Below are positions 20,014-32,325 of a DNA stretch of 64,000 nucleotides, one piece after another. Under the pieces are notes generated by a model. That model was not told the DNA's origin. It did not search any database and saw only the letters and a list, made by a program, of their open reading frames with translations. The translations under genes and the position numbers were made by a program. Numbering within the stretch: the stretch's first letter is position 1; each line of letters starts with the position of its first letter. This stretch comes from Adiantum capillus-veneris (taxonomy: Eukaryota > Streptophyta > Polypodiopsida > Polypodiales > Pteridaceae): assembly GCA_014529385.2 (NCBI GenBank), contig CM043949.1, forward strand, positions 113,045,977 to 113,109,976, given 5' to 3'.

Positions 20014-20703
20014 GAGCTCTACACAAACAATTTCTTGACCTTGTTTTAAAGGGAGAAATAATAAAAAATCAATATCTATGTATCAATCTTTTCTCGTATC
20101 TGCTCTAGCTACCAGCTCTGTACCTTTGATATTGTTAGAGGATTCCCCTAACAAACTACCTAAGACAGATTAGCTTCATTAAACTCACCAAATGAGTCTA
20201 GAAGAGGGACCAATCCTCCTTACATCAATATTGAAAGTAAGCTGCAAAGCTATGAATACTTCTCTAAGTATAGTCTCATTGATCCAAGGCAAGGAGGAAG
20301 GAGTAGGAATCTTCAAATTGGGATATTATGTTATAATCATCGCTCAAAAAAACAAAACAAAAGCAAGCAGAGAAAAAATGCACCGATGCCTTTGTTTTCA
20401 AAGTTTGGGAGCAGAGTAGTCAATCCTTCCACTACTATACAAGGTTCTTGATTAGGTGTTTCTTCATCAAGCTGCTACATTAGCAGGGATGAATTGACAC
20501 TTGGTCACAAGGGGAAAGGGAGTACAGTGTATTATAGAAAAGGGAAAAGTCCTGGTAAAGGTAGGCTTAGCTCTAATAGCTCTAGGAAAGGAAAAAATTG
20601 GTGATCGCGATAACGATGGGAGGGAGTGGGAGACATCACATAAGGGAAATAAGTCCAAGTGAGAATAGGATATTTGGGATTGAGGTAGGAGAACTTTGAG
20701 GAA
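20014..20703. other. no gene recognised upstream of the Copia insertion
   Basis: This stretch has no conserved protein motif. It ends at the GAGAT target site of the Copia element. Confidence 0.45.
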
Positions 20704-20708
20704 GAGAT

Positions 20709-21059
20709 TGTTGGAATTAGGGTTGCAGAGAAACGCACACAGCTTGGAGAAGACGAAGGAAGCTCAAGGCACACAATAGAGAGTGTGTTACTTAGGGTGC
20801 AATGGAAAGATAGATAGCCCTAGAGTGATGGGAGTATATACAATGCACGGGGGAAAAAACCTCCTAAAGAGGGAAAAAATGCCCCGGCGGTCCTAGTGTG
20901 TTCACACACATCACTACCACATGTATATGGTAGATAGATAGCCCTAGAGTGATGGGCGTAAATAGAATGCACGGGGGAAAAAACCTCCTAAAGAGTGAAA
21001 AAATGCCTCGGTGGTCCTAGTGTGTTCACACACATCACTACCACATGTATATGGTAACA
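20709..21059 (-). repeat. Copia 3' LTR with internal 124-bp duplication
   Basis: Compared with the 227-bp partner at 25646-25872, this LTR carries an extra head-to-tail copy of the segment from 'GATAGATAGCCCTAGAG' to 'ATATGGTA' (units start at 20809 and 20933). The second copy has its own substitutions. Confidence 0.9.
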
Positions 21060-21116
21060 AATCCCCCCTGGAGTGATGTGGTGAACGAGAGCTGGCACAT
21101 GAGTGAAGGGAAGTGC

Positions 21117-21905
21117 CATGCCCTGAGGACATGATCAGTCCACAAAGGGGAGTAAGCCCAAAGCTTTGCGGACAGCTTCAAGCTTCTCAAGAGACAATGC
21201 CTTTGTGAAAAGATCTGCAAGGTTGTCTTGTGTTGGCACATAAGCCAAGCTGATCTCTCCTGCTGAGAGCCTCTCCCTGACATAGTGGTAATGCACCTCA
21301 ATGTGCTTTGTGCGAGCATGAAAAACTGGGTTCCTCGCAATTGCCAATGCGCTTTGACTGTCAGTGTAGATAGTGTTGGCAGTGTCCTGTCCAACACCCA
21401 AATCAGCCATAAGGCGTATGAGCCATACACACTCAACCGTAGCTGTGAAGACTGCCCTGTACTCAGCCTCACAACTCGAAGTGGCCACAGTAGGTTGCTT
21501 CTTGCTCAACCATGATATACAGGAACTACCAAGCATGAAACAAAAACCACTTGTGGACACTCGCGTGTCAAAACAACTAGCTCAATCTGAGTCCGAAAAA
21601 GCATGTAAGTCTGGCGGCAATGATCCCCCCTTGGGATAAAACAAGCCAAGATGTAAAGTACCACTAAGGTAGCGGAAAATCCTCTTGACAACCTGCCAAT
21701 GCTTTGACCTTGGGCTATGCATAAATCTGTTGACCTGTGAGACTGCAAACTAAATATCTGGCCTCGTGTTGCATACATAAATGAGGCAGCCAACAGCAGT
21801 TTGGTAAAGAGTGACATCAGCAAGATCACCAGCATCATGTAGACTCAACTTCAAGCCTGTTTCCATGGGAGTTGCAATAGGTTTGCAATCCTCAAGTCTA
21901 AACTT
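21117..21905 (-). pseudogene. Copia RNase H and RT-RNase H linker
   Basis: Frame 21560-21135 carries SSCISWLSKKQPTVATSSCE (Glu of the active site), AEYRAVF, YTDSQSALAIARNP (Asp) and HIEVHYHYVRE, with NLADLFTKAL near the end, the usual C-terminus of Copia RNase H. The upstream connection, 21838-21560, is split over frames: 'SDSD-stop-AS' replaces the usual SDSDWA Trp with TGA, and another stop follows 'RPDI'. It belongs to the Copia polyprotein and is inactive as read. Confidence 0.85.
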
Positions 21906-21919
21906 ACATAGCAATGTCT

Positions 21920-22516
21920 CTATGTAACTTTACCACCATCACACTGCTTAAACTGTATACCCAAGTAATGATGCAACAGCCCCAAATCTTTCATCTTGAA
22001 AGTAGCATTCAAATCAGCCTTAAATTCAGCAATATGTCTCTCATTTGGTCCAGTGATCAGCAAATCATCGACATAAAGAACCACAATGAGAAGTACATCA
22101 CCCTCACGCTTTACATACAATGTGCTTTCTATTGGACTGTTACAAAAGCCTTGTTTAACCAAATGAGTGTTAGCTTTCTCATACCAAGCACGAGGAGATT
22201 GCTTCAACCCATACAAAGCCTTGTTACATTTGCACACTTTGTCCTCTTGTCCTTTTATGACAAAACCGCGAGGCTGCGTTACATAAACTTCCTCAAATAT
22301 GTCACCATTCAAGAAAGCAGTAACAATGTCTAATTGATGTACATCCCAACCAAAATGAGCTGCCAATGCACATAGAAAACACACGGTAGTCATGCAACAA
22401 GTGGGAGCAAAAGTCTCTTCATAATCAATGCCTTTTTGTTGTGCATAACCCTTTGCAACAAGTCAAGCCTTATGGCGATCGATCTCACCATCCGGCTTGC
22501 GTTTCAGCTTGTAAAC
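21920..22516 (-). pseudogene. Copia reverse transcriptase
   Basis: The RT starts with KAIGTKWVYKLKRKPDG in the upstream frame. A TGA at 22463-22465 interrupts 'RHKA-stop-LVAKGYAQ', where Copia RTs have Arg. The main frame, 22393-21920, reads HQLDIVTAFLNGDIFEEVYV (catalytic Asp), ALYGLKQSPRAWY, VLYVDDLLITG (catalytic DD) and DLGLLHHYLGIQF. Cys residues in TCCMTTVCFL replace usual Arg positions, consistent with CGC to TGC changes. Confidence 0.9.
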
Positions 22517-23916
22517 CCACTTCGTACCAATGGCCTTTTTGCCAGGAGGCAAATCACATAAAGTCCATGTGTCATTTTCTATAAGTGCATCATATTCTGA
22601 TTGCATGGCAGCCATCCAATTTTTTGAATTTTGTGCTTCATCAAAAGACACAGGCTCCTCAACATCATGTAAGCTAGACACAGCCAAAGCATAACAATCT
22701 GATGCATAAGATGCATGGTGAGAGCCTGAACGAGTACGACTAGACAAAGGTGCATCCAATTTACTGTCACGCAAAGTGTGCACCAGCCATTTTGGCATAC
22801 CTCTAGGCTGCTCATTTTCAGCCCTTTCCTCATCAAGTACATCATGTACATCTGCATCAGTAATAGGCTGATCTGTAACATTTTCAGAAACCCCCATAGG
22901 CTGTACATTTGCCTCATTGGAACTTACATTCGTATTTCCACCACTGAAAAGAGGCAACAAAGTGTCATAAATGCCTTGTGATCCTACATTACTGTCTCTA
23001 GTACATGACAGCAAGGACTGAACAAAATCTTCCACAAACACTACATCCCGAGAAAGCAGAATACGTTTTGTTTGCGGATGATACAACCTGTAACCTTTGC
23101 TTTCAGCACTATAACCAACAAAAATACATTTGACAGCCTTATCATCCAATTTTCTGCGCTGCACTTGTGGCACCAAAGCATATGCCAAACAACCAAAAAC
23201 ACGCATGTGCTCAATAGAAGGCTTTCTATCATGCCATGCTTCATATGGAGTAATAGACTGCAAAGCTTTCATAGGACACCTGTTAAGTACATAAGTGGCA
23301 CACATAATGGCCTCAAGACAAAAAGAATGCGGCAAAGCTTGACTTTTGACCATACATCGTGCCATTTCTGTAAGTGACCTATTTTTCCTCTCAGCAACAC
23401 CATTTTGCTGAGGTGTATAAGGCACTGTACATTGGTGTTTTATCCCACGACTAGCCAGAAATGCATTAAATTCATGAGACATATACTCCCCCCCTCGATC
23501 GGAATGGAGGGTGCCCATAGTACATTTCGAGACATTTTCAGCCATAGCCAGAAATCAATGAAAGTCACAAAGTACAAGTAATTGCCCAAGGACGGAGTTT
23601 GCATGGGCCCACAAACATCACTATGCACAAGCTGCAACCTGCATGTGGCCCGAAGTGAACCATCCTTTGGAAACTTAGAACGCTGCATTTTACCCAAAAT
23701 ACAGCCTTCACAAACATGTTTGACAGGTGCTTCAAGAGGCGGCAAAGAAGCAACCATATGAGATTTCTGCAAACGCAAAAAATTGGCAAAATTCAGATGA
23801 CCAAAACATGCATGCCAAAGTTTTGCATCTGAAATAGCCCTTGAATCTGCAACAGCATTTGCAAAATTTTGTCCACACTTGTCATACAAAGTGAGCTTAT
23901 ACAGCCCACGACACAA
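22517..23916 (-). pseudogene. Copia integrase with core deletion
   Basis: Frame 23916-23440 holds the GAG-pre-integrase zinc region (KLWHACFGHLNFANFL, CEGCILGKMQRSKF) and the first catalytic Asp in LVHSDVCGPM, then YFVTFID. Frame 23545-22463 resumes at 'AENVSKCTMGTLHSDRGGEY' (second Asp), PQQNGVAERKNR (Glu) and a C-terminal region typical of Copia. Between 'TFID' and 'AENVSK' some tens of codons normally present are missing and the frame changes, so the catalytic core cannot fold normally. Confidence 0.88.
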
Positions 23917-25283
23917 AGGCTAGATGCAACAATTTCATCACCAAAACTGATATCATGAACTGTACATTTGTCATCCACAAATTTGACTACAAGTCCAAGT
24001 CTAGCAAGTGCGGATACAGACAAGAGATTCTTCTTGATCCCAGGTCCGTAAAGTGCATCAACAAGTGTGAAGGAACTACCATTTGCAGTAGTAAGTACAA
24101 TCTTGCCAAATCCCTGAACCGGATAAGAGGCATCGTTGGCACAAGTGACTGAATTCCCATGAGGGACAGACTTGAGAGAGGTAAACAATTCACGATGTGA
24201 GGTAATGTGCTTTGTAGCACCACTGTCGAAATACCACACATGTGAATCTGCAGCAACTGAAAAGCATGCATCAACATCAGCATTACAGTCTCCTTTCATA
24301 GAAGACTCAACAATGGGTGCATTTGTAGTGGAACCAGCATTTGCAGTGGAACCGCCCTCTTTCTTCTTAGCCTCTTTGGCCTTCAACTGAGGACACGACT
24401 TGATCAAGTGATCATTAGTTTTACAATAATGGCAACGCATCTTCTTTTTTCCCTTATCACCAAAATTTCCAGACAAAGTGCTGCGAGCAGAAGCATTAGG
24501 AACATAAGTTTTGCCACTCGCAGCAGAACCATAAGAAGTGGCTGCATTGTTGTTACCACCCTTTCTTTGAGAAGCAATAAAAGCCTGTTCAACTGCACGT
24601 TGTCTAGTCCTGTTTTTTCTGGAAAGTGACTCTTGCAATAGCAATGTGCATAACGCATCAAACTTAACAACTTCTGGATTTCCTTGGGTCATCAGTCTCC
24701 AAGTACTAGCAAAAGTCTGGTAGGAATCTGGTAAGGCATCAAGAACAGTCTGCACAAGGGAACTGTCTGAAATGACTTCTCCTGCAGAAATAAGTTGCTC
24801 ATTGATATCCTTAACACTAGCAAGGAAAGTGACCATATCATCTTCCTCATGCATAATCTTCGACTCCAGCTCTTTATGCAGCAAAGCAATTTTAGCCTCA
24901 TTGCAACTTGCATAAAGACCAGCCAAAATATCCCAAGCCTGTTTTGCATATTTCGTTGAACGGATGTGAGGAGCAATGGTGCGCTTTACAGACAATGCAA
25001 TCAATGCATGGGCCTGTGCATCCTTAACATCCCAATGAGCTTGTTCTGCCGTAGGCAAAACAAATCTAACAACAGCAATCCTTGTAGTAAGACCTGCAAC
25101 ATCCTCAACATCGCCTACATCCTCAGAACCAGGACGTACATCAATGCCCTGCACAATGTTCCAGATGCCCTTGGACACAAGAACATGTTGCATCATATAA
25201 GCCCACATAGGGTAGTTATCCCCATCCAACCTGTCCTCAACAGCAAACATCTTGAACACATCTGTGTTGTTGTTGTCAGCCAT
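23917..25283 (-). pseudogene. Copia gag and protease
   Basis: ATG at 25283 (MADNNNTDVFKMFAVEDRLD) begins a Copia gag with the domain 'GDNYPMWAYMMQHVL' and 'AKQAWDILAGLYAS'. A CCHC knuckle, CHYCKTNDHLIKSC, is followed by the protease motif WYFDSGATKHIT and 'DALYGPGIKKNLLSVSAL'. This open stretch is largely intact to about 23.9 kb, where the frame shifts into the integrase. It would encode nucleocapsid, RNA-binding and polyprotein-processing functions. Confidence 0.9.
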
Positions 25284-25877
25284 GGTAAATGCTGCACCTG
25301 ATGTGAAAACTGCTCAAAAATAGGAGAAACGGAGCGGAAACAACACGTGCTATATAGCACAAACCGTAGAAGACTATAAGGAACCTGTTATGCAAAAAAC
25401 GGCACTGACAAAAATTTTGCACAAAATGACAAAATAGCCTGTGCAGTACTGCCTGTAGTGGAAACGGAGGCCGAAATGAGTCCAAATCAAAAATCTGAGC
25501 AGACCAAGCTCTACAAGCTTTCCCGAAATATTTGTCGACTTGCGAACGCTCGCCAAAGCTCACTGAAATCGAAGAAAGTGAGTGGGCGTGTACTGGAGCA
25601 GCTGGTAGCTAAGCCCGGGAGGACTCAACCTACTCTGATACCAATTGTTGGAATTAGGGTTGTAGAGAAACGCACACAGCTTGGAGAAGACGAAGGAAGG
25701 TCAAGGCACACAATAGAGAGTGTGTTACTTAGTGTGCAATGGAAAGATAGATAGCCCTAGAGTGATGGGCGTATATACAATGCACGGGGGAAAAAACCTC
25801 CTAAAGAGGGAAAACATGCCCCGGCGGTCCTAGTGTGTTCACACACATCACTACCACATGTATATGGTAACAGAGAT

Positions 25878-27105
25878 GGTGCAAACTCTTCAATTTGAGG
25901 AAGAGAGGAGAAGTTTTTAACGTTGTACATACACAATTCACATGCCCAAACTCCCAGTATATCATCTTTCCGCACAAGCATAAGTCACAAGCTCACACCT
26001 ACTGTGTGTATGCGTGTATTTGGCCCCCTTCATAGTCCAGACAACATACATAAGGCCTTCAAAGTCCACAATATGCAATAGCCATTTGGGTATCCATTTG
26101 CTATAATAGCCTCTTTTGAATCCATAGACCCACCTTACAAATTGTCTCATATTGTGTCATCATGCAAAACACAATCCAAGCCTCGGCTATCAGCGGCAGA
26201 GATGGACGTGCCCACTTTCGTTTGCGTTGGAGTAGGCTATTAATCAAATCAAATACAAGAAACTAGGAGAGGATACAAAGGATATAAAAATAGGAGAGGT
26301 TCCTATCACAAGAGGGAACATTATTCTGTTTTGATTATCCCTTTTGTAGCCTAGCAATGTGGGAGCACTTCTTGAAGATTGAAGCTATAGAAAAAGGGTG
26401 GTTTGGAGAAAAACAAGAGTAGAAAGAGTAAGGGGCTGGAAAAGTATTGGAAGAAATACTTGGGAAAAAGGGGAAAACCAGGGCTGTATACTCCATTAGA
26501 CTTCTATGTGACTAGCATACAAGCTTGCATGGCACAACATGGGCAAGACCAAGCTGCAAACAAAAGAAGGCAACCTTTCTGATTGAACTCTCTGTCAGAC
26601 AATAGAAACATGCAAACTCAAAATGCTGCCAATGTGAAGCTGGCTGACCATGTCATGCATTGGTGATTTCACTAATGATTACAAATGCATTGTAAACATA
26701 CATCTTCTGACACTATGGGGTGATCCAGGATGGGGTTGATGGCTCAATGGGAGTATCTCTTTGAGGGGTATGGCCGCCCAGTTCTTTAGACTTATCCGAT
26801 GGACTGTCGATTTCCATTATCTGTTTTGAACACACACACTTCCTCAATCATCTTCACCACTTGATCCATCGTCAACAGGGGAAGATGCAACACATGCCAT
26901 TGCAATTTCGAGAGTTTGATCCATCTCTTCCTCAATGTGTGAAAGTAAGCGATCAAAAGAGAGGCGATGAGCAGTCTTGTCTCCTTAGACATCATGTTGA
27001 TGGTGGGAACCTTTTGCTGGCATCAATATGACCAAACTCATGGCAAGTGCAAGGGATCACATGGCTTAGAGCGTTGAGGATGGAGGACAGGAGAGACAGT
27101 GCCTC
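25878..27105. other. no gene recognised
   Basis: Flank of the Copia insertion. No conserved domain, RNA gene or element boundary is visible. Confidence 0.45.
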
Positions 27106-27226
27106 GAGGAAGATTTTTTTTTTTTTTTTTTTGGGGGGGGGGGGGGGGGCAGCTTGACAAAGCAGGAGCAAGTAGGCGAGGCATGGTTGGGTGAACATGT
27201 ACAAGCTAGCACAAGGAGGCCAGGTG

Positions 27227-27310
<84 letters not shown>

Positions 27311-27443
27311 ATCGCTAGAAAACCCTGCTTGCTTGATGGAGCACAAACGAGCATGAGAGAGAGTGAGAGAAACCCATTATCAGGATTCAGACATGTAGTA
27401 TAGAGAGAGAAAAAACCCATCATCACCATTGATTGGATGTGCA

Positions 27444-27488
<45 letters not shown>

Positions 27489-27490
27489 GG
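27106..27490. repeat. T/G homopolymers and (GA)n microsatellites
   Basis: A run of T (about 27115-27132) passes directly into a run of G (to about 27149), followed by (GA)n at 27231-27307 and about 27447-27485. Frames in this block are repeat artefacts. Confidence 0.9.
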
Positions 27491-29364
27491 GGGGGAGGGA
27501 GATAATCATCAAGCGTGGGGGCGTGGCTACCAAGTTCCAACACAGATTTCGTTTCATGATTCCCTTTCCATCGAATAAATGGCCAGTAACTCCTTCTACC
27601 AATAACATAATAAATCAATTTTTAAACAAGGTAAGGAGTCACGATGGCGTGTAGAAGGTGGGGGGTGGGGTTGGGGGGGGGGAGAGAGAGAGATTTATTG
27701 AAAGTAGGTCTTAATCTGTGGTACCATTGTATTGTTCTAACAAAAAATGATATTGTCCATATACACACATAATTACAAACTAGCAGTTTCAAACCGACCT
27801 ACCGGTAGGTCTGGCCCTCACCACTGTCTTTGATAATGGATTATGGATGTGGAAAATGGACTTTCTCTTTGTCCCTAGTCCCCATACACAAATGCACACA
27901 CATCTACATAGAATAGAAATGGTCAACAAATAGCATGGTTAAAGTTTGTTTGAATGTTGAAAGAAAAGGAGAGTTTTTTTATGACCTTTAAAATGAAAAA
28001 AGTGGAGTCACCCTTAAGTCGACTCGTGGATGCTTTGAGGTACCATTTTTCCCAAGCTCCATAAAGAAATAGATCTAGATGCCTTGTCTCTCAAGATGGG
28101 TCCACTTAAATAACACTGTGAAAAGATCACATGGACATTCTAAAGTAAATAAAATAGAATAAAAACACTAAAATAACAAGTGATAAAATCACAAGGCCTG
28201 CTAGGCATGATAAAAATTTCTTTTTGACATCCAATTTTTCAAGCCCCCTTTCATATGCTTTTTGTAATGCAATCAACTTATATAATTGGCCATATATAAC
28301 GTTAACTTAAAGATATAAATACAAAAAATGACAGGCAATTTTGAGATTGTTTTGATAGGCAAAATAGACCTTGACAAAAAAAGTAGGTGCCAATTTTAGG
28401 CCTTGATCTGAGGGTAGATCCCACTTTAAAATCACTACATCTCTAAGCCTTAAAAAAAAAAACATAAGCGTGCACATAGAATTGAATAAAAAAGCACCCT
28501 TAAGCTCTACACCCTAAGCTTTAGATCCCTATGCTCTACACCCCACTTTTAAAACTCTACATTTTTAAGCTCCACTTTAAAAGCTTTAAAGTTCTAAGTC
28601 CTAAAACTCTAGCGTCTCAAGGTGACCCTCCCCCTCCTTGTGGATCCATGTAACATTTTCACTTTCTTTAATTCAAAGTTTTACCTTCTAATAAAAAAAA
28701 AACTCTAGGTCCTCATTGGATCATCGGAGACCTTACTTTAAAAGTTCTACATCTTTAAGTTCTAAACTTAACTTTAAAATCTTTAAAAATAAAAATAAAA
28801 AATCTTTAAAGGTTAAATCCCTAAATGATAAATTCCTTCCATAAAGTTATAACTAACAAAAATGACAACTTTAGTCCATTACCTCAAGTTTCAAGGGGTG
28901 AACCAAATTCTCAAAATGAAAAGGTGGGTAACACAAATTTCAAAAAAGGTGACGCTTGGGATTTGTGGAGCCTCTAAGGCTTTATCATTTAACATGTAAC
29001 GCTATCAAAGTTTCATGCTTCAAAGGCATTGGGCAACCCAAAATCTTTTCCTTGATATATGAGAGTTCATTTCATATTTCAAAACTCAAGACATGCCCAT
29101 CATTAGATTTACACAATTCATTTTAATGAGTACCCACTATCTTATTTCAACCAATAAACATTTTTTACATGTCAAAAAATGCTTAAAAATACAATGCAAC
29201 CTTTTTCCTATTTTTAGTCAGCAAAAAGAGAACTGATCTCTATAGCCTTTGTCCTTTGGGCATGCCAAAAATAAAATGAAGTAAAAACAACAGAATAAAG
29301 AGACTCCATTACAAACTAAAAAGTAGATACTCTTTTGCAAGAGTTTCTCTTTCTCTTTGTTCAA
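27491..29364. other. low-complexity AT-rich stretch
   Basis: Short recurring words such as 'TTTAAAA', 'CTCTACA' and 'CTTTAAAG' dominate 28400-28850. No coding or structural RNA signal is recognised. Confidence 0.45.
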
Positions 29365-29990
29365 CACGTCTTGAGTTCAACTTCTCGTCGGCTAAATGTT
29401 TAAGGTCTCTTGGGATGGTTTCCAACGACGTTAAAACTCTCTTCTTCTCGGGTGTGTGTGTGTGCCAATAAAAAGAGGAAAATGGTATAACCTTTCTATC
29501 ACCCAAGTATGGTAGATTGGTTATGCCATTTCCCTTTTGAATAATAGGTCTTGAGTTCAACTCCTCATCGGCTAGATCTTTAAGGTCTTTTGGGATAGTT
29601 TCGTACGACGTTAAAACTCTCTTCTTCTTGTGTGTGTGTGTGTGTGTGCGCCAATAAAAAAAGAAAAATGGTATAACCTTTCTATCACCCAAGTGTGATA
29701 GATTGGTTATGTCATTTCCCTCTTGATAACAGGTCTTGAGTTCAACTCCTTGTCGGCTAGATCTTTAAGGTCTCTTGGGATAGTTTCCTACGACGTTAAA
29801 CTCTCTTCTTCTTGGGTGTGTGTGTGTGCGCCAATAAAAAGAGGAAAATGGTATAACCTTTCTATCACCCAAGTGTGGTAGATTGGTTATTCCATTTCTC
29901 TCTTGAATAACAGGTCTTGAGTTCAACTCCTCATCGGCTAGATCTTTAAGGTCTCTTGGGATAGTTTCCTACGCCGTTAAAACTCCCTTC
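29365..29990 (+). repeat. tandem array of a ~182-bp unit with tRNA-like head
   Basis: About 3.5 copies; the shared word 'CTTGAGTTCAAC' occurs near 29370, 29550, 29734 and 29915, giving spacings of 180-184 bp. Each unit contains 'TGGTAGATTGGTTATG' followed about 30 bp later by 'GGTCTTGAGTTCAACTCC'. These resemble the A and B boxes of a tRNA-derived pol III promoter at about the right distance. A (GT)n stretch and 'GCCAATAAAAAGAGGAAAATGG' follow. The array ends in (TTC)n and (CT)n. Confidence 0.7.
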
Positions 29991-30006
29991 TTCTTCTTCT
30001 TCTTCT

Positions 30007-30058
<52 letters not shown>

Positions 30059-30064
30059 AACACA

Positions 30065-30110
<46 letters not shown>

Positions 30111-30240
30111 GAGGGGAAGGGAACATGAGAGAGAGGAGAGGGAAGGAGCATACCTGGCTCTCCTTCCTCTCCTCGTGTATGTGTGTGTGTGTGTGTGTGT
30201 GTGGAGAAGAAAGAGAGAGAGAGAGAGAGAGGGAGAGCGC
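29990..30240. repeat. (TTC)n, (CT)n, (GT)n and (GA)n cluster
   Basis: Consecutive simple repeats: CT at 30011-30054, GT at about 30066-30078, GA to about 30115, GT at 30178-30202 and GA at about 30211-30230. Confidence 0.9.
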
Positions 30241-30265
30241 GGTCGGGTTACCTCTTTGCTTGCTT

Positions 30266-30453
30266 GAGCGTCGAAAACTCAGATCTGAGGTCTGAGTTTT
30301 CGAGCGCTCTCGGTTTATTTTTTACCCCTGTCGACGTCGCTATGGGCGTTGCTATGTTACAAATAAACTAGCAACATCCATTAAAATGCCGTGAATTTTC
30401 ACTTTTAAGCGTCGCACAACGAGCGTTGCTAATGTGAAGTACCTCTTGTAGTG
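30266..30453. mobile_element. CACTA-like transposon terminus
   Basis: The segment ends CCTCTTGTAGTG at 30453, the reverse complement of CACTACAAGAGG, close to the CACTACAAGA terminus of plant CACTA elements. Several short GCGT(C/T)GC(T/A) words at about 30330-30430 look like subterminal repeats. A hairpin with arms CGAAAACTCAGA/TCTGAGTTTTCG lies at about 30270-30303. No matching left end and no transposase are visible, so this is a truncated or very short derivative. Confidence 0.4.
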
Positions 30454-32128
30454 AATGGAAAGGTAATTAAGGTGGTATTCTCAACCTCCCTAAAATCTAG
30501 AGATGTGTAGAAATCCCACCATGATGCAATGTAATGCGATGCAATGTAATGCTATGCTATGTTCATGCAATGCAATGTTAATGATATGGATTGAAAATTT
30601 TGCGATTATTCATTTTCACGCAATCGTAATGCCGAAATTTTTAAGATTTGGTGGCGTATAATTTGACAAGTTTCAATTGCTAATTGGTGATTGTAGGTTG
30701 CTAATTGGGTGCCTAATTGAGTTGATTGCATGCTTGGATGGTCAATTTCAAGTGTGTGTGCACTAAAATCAAGTGTGTGTGTGCTAATTGTAGGTATGTA
30801 TGCACTATTTTGCCCATGTTTGAGGACCTAGAAATCAATGTGTGTGTTACGATTTTTCAATTGTGATGATTGATTTGTGTTGTGCTCATGCCCAACTAAT
30901 GATTTGTGAAATCACATTACAAATCCGACAAATTTAACCGTTTTGTGTGCGCACCTAAAGATTGGTAAAAACTGCCAATTTTTTAGTGTGTGTGCGCTTA
31001 AAAAAGTGTTTAATTTGCATGGTTAATTCAATGTTTTGATTGCATAAATGATGTGTGTAATGATTATGTTGCGTTTTTATGCTCAAAACAGGGATTTACA
31101 CATTTCAATTGCATCAATTTTTTACCTAATTTTGCCGGTTTAATCGCCTAGTCTTGATTTTATTGAAAAAAATATTGGTAATTGAATTGATGTGATTTTG
31201 GCAATTTTATTTGGCTACACTATTCCCCAATGTATCGTAGAAAAGTTTTGGGTATTTTTTGGATTATTTTTGCATTTTTTGGTAAAATTTTTGCTAATTT
31301 TTGCATTAATTTTTGATTAATTCATTAAAAATTTGATATTTTGCGATCTTTACGAGCTATTTTGTGTGTGCGTATTTACGCCATCGTTTTGTTCGCATTT
31401 GTGTCCTCTGTGGTGGCGGGGGCCGGGTTGACGATTGTATCACAAATCGCGTTTTTGGTAAAATCTACTATTTTCGGTGTGCTTTTGCCTGTCAAAAATT
31501 CTCGATTGTGAGCTACGATGATTTCTAAGGTTTTTAGAATTTTTTGATTTTTTTGATTTTTTTGACAAATTTTGGAATTTTCTAGCGATTTTTGGAGTTT
31601 TGGGTAGTTTTCGGCCTTGTTTTGGCATTTCTGGACGATTGGAAATTAAAAAATAATTTTTTATTATAAAAGGCCGGGTTCGACTTTGATTCCATGCCTT
31701 GCGGCACATAAAATACTTCTCTTCTTCTTCCTCCCGCTTCGTGTGAACCAACCCCACACCCTCACTCTCTCTCTCTTCCCGTCACACTCCCTCATTTTCT
31801 TTCTTCCTTTGCCAGCGCGTAGTGTTAGGAAAAATCAAAATCGCGGTCCAATGTAATTTAACCGGCTGAAATCCTAAAAATCCCGATTAGATTTTGAGCT
31901 TGCCTTGAAGAAAACCGAGAAATTTTCACAAGTTTTTGTGTAAATATATACAAAAGCTTCAAATCTTGACCTAAAAAACCGGTAGAATTTCAAGTTGCCC
32001 TTATTTTCTTCGGTTAGAAAAAAGTATTTTTCTAGCCCTGCACCTCTCCCATCTCTCCCTTCATCTCTCTCTAACCCTCACTCTCTATCCCTTATTCTGT
32101 CACTGCCCCGCGAGAACTCCCTCTAACC

Positions 32129-32180
<52 letters not shown>

Positions 32181-32243
32181 TCTCTTTCGTCCTACTCACT
32201 CTCTCTCCCTCTCTTGCGCTATCAAACCCCCGCTGACTGCCAC

Positions 32244-32325
<82 letters not shown>

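Larger units (their letters stand above)
20709..25872 (-). mobile_element. Ty1/Copia LTR retrotransposon, structurally complete
   Basis: The element is bounded by LTRs 20709-21059 and 25646-25872, both TGTTGG...GTAACA, and flanked by the 5-bp duplication GAGAT (20704-20708 and 25873-25877). Reading on the minus strand, the 5' LTR is followed by a primer binding site TGGTATCAGAG (25633-25643), complementary to initiator methionine tRNA. A purine tract CCAGGGGGGATT (about 21060-21073) precedes the 3' LTR. The internal order is gag, protease, integrase, RT, RNase H, as in Copia. Coding is broken by frameshifts, stops and an integrase deletion, so the copy is not autonomous. Clean ends and target duplication suggest a fairly recent insertion. 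Confidence 0.92.

Noticed and set aside
29365-29990. CRISPR-like array
   Set aside because: The units are ~182 bp with no short repeat/unique spacer structure; the genome is a eukaryote's.
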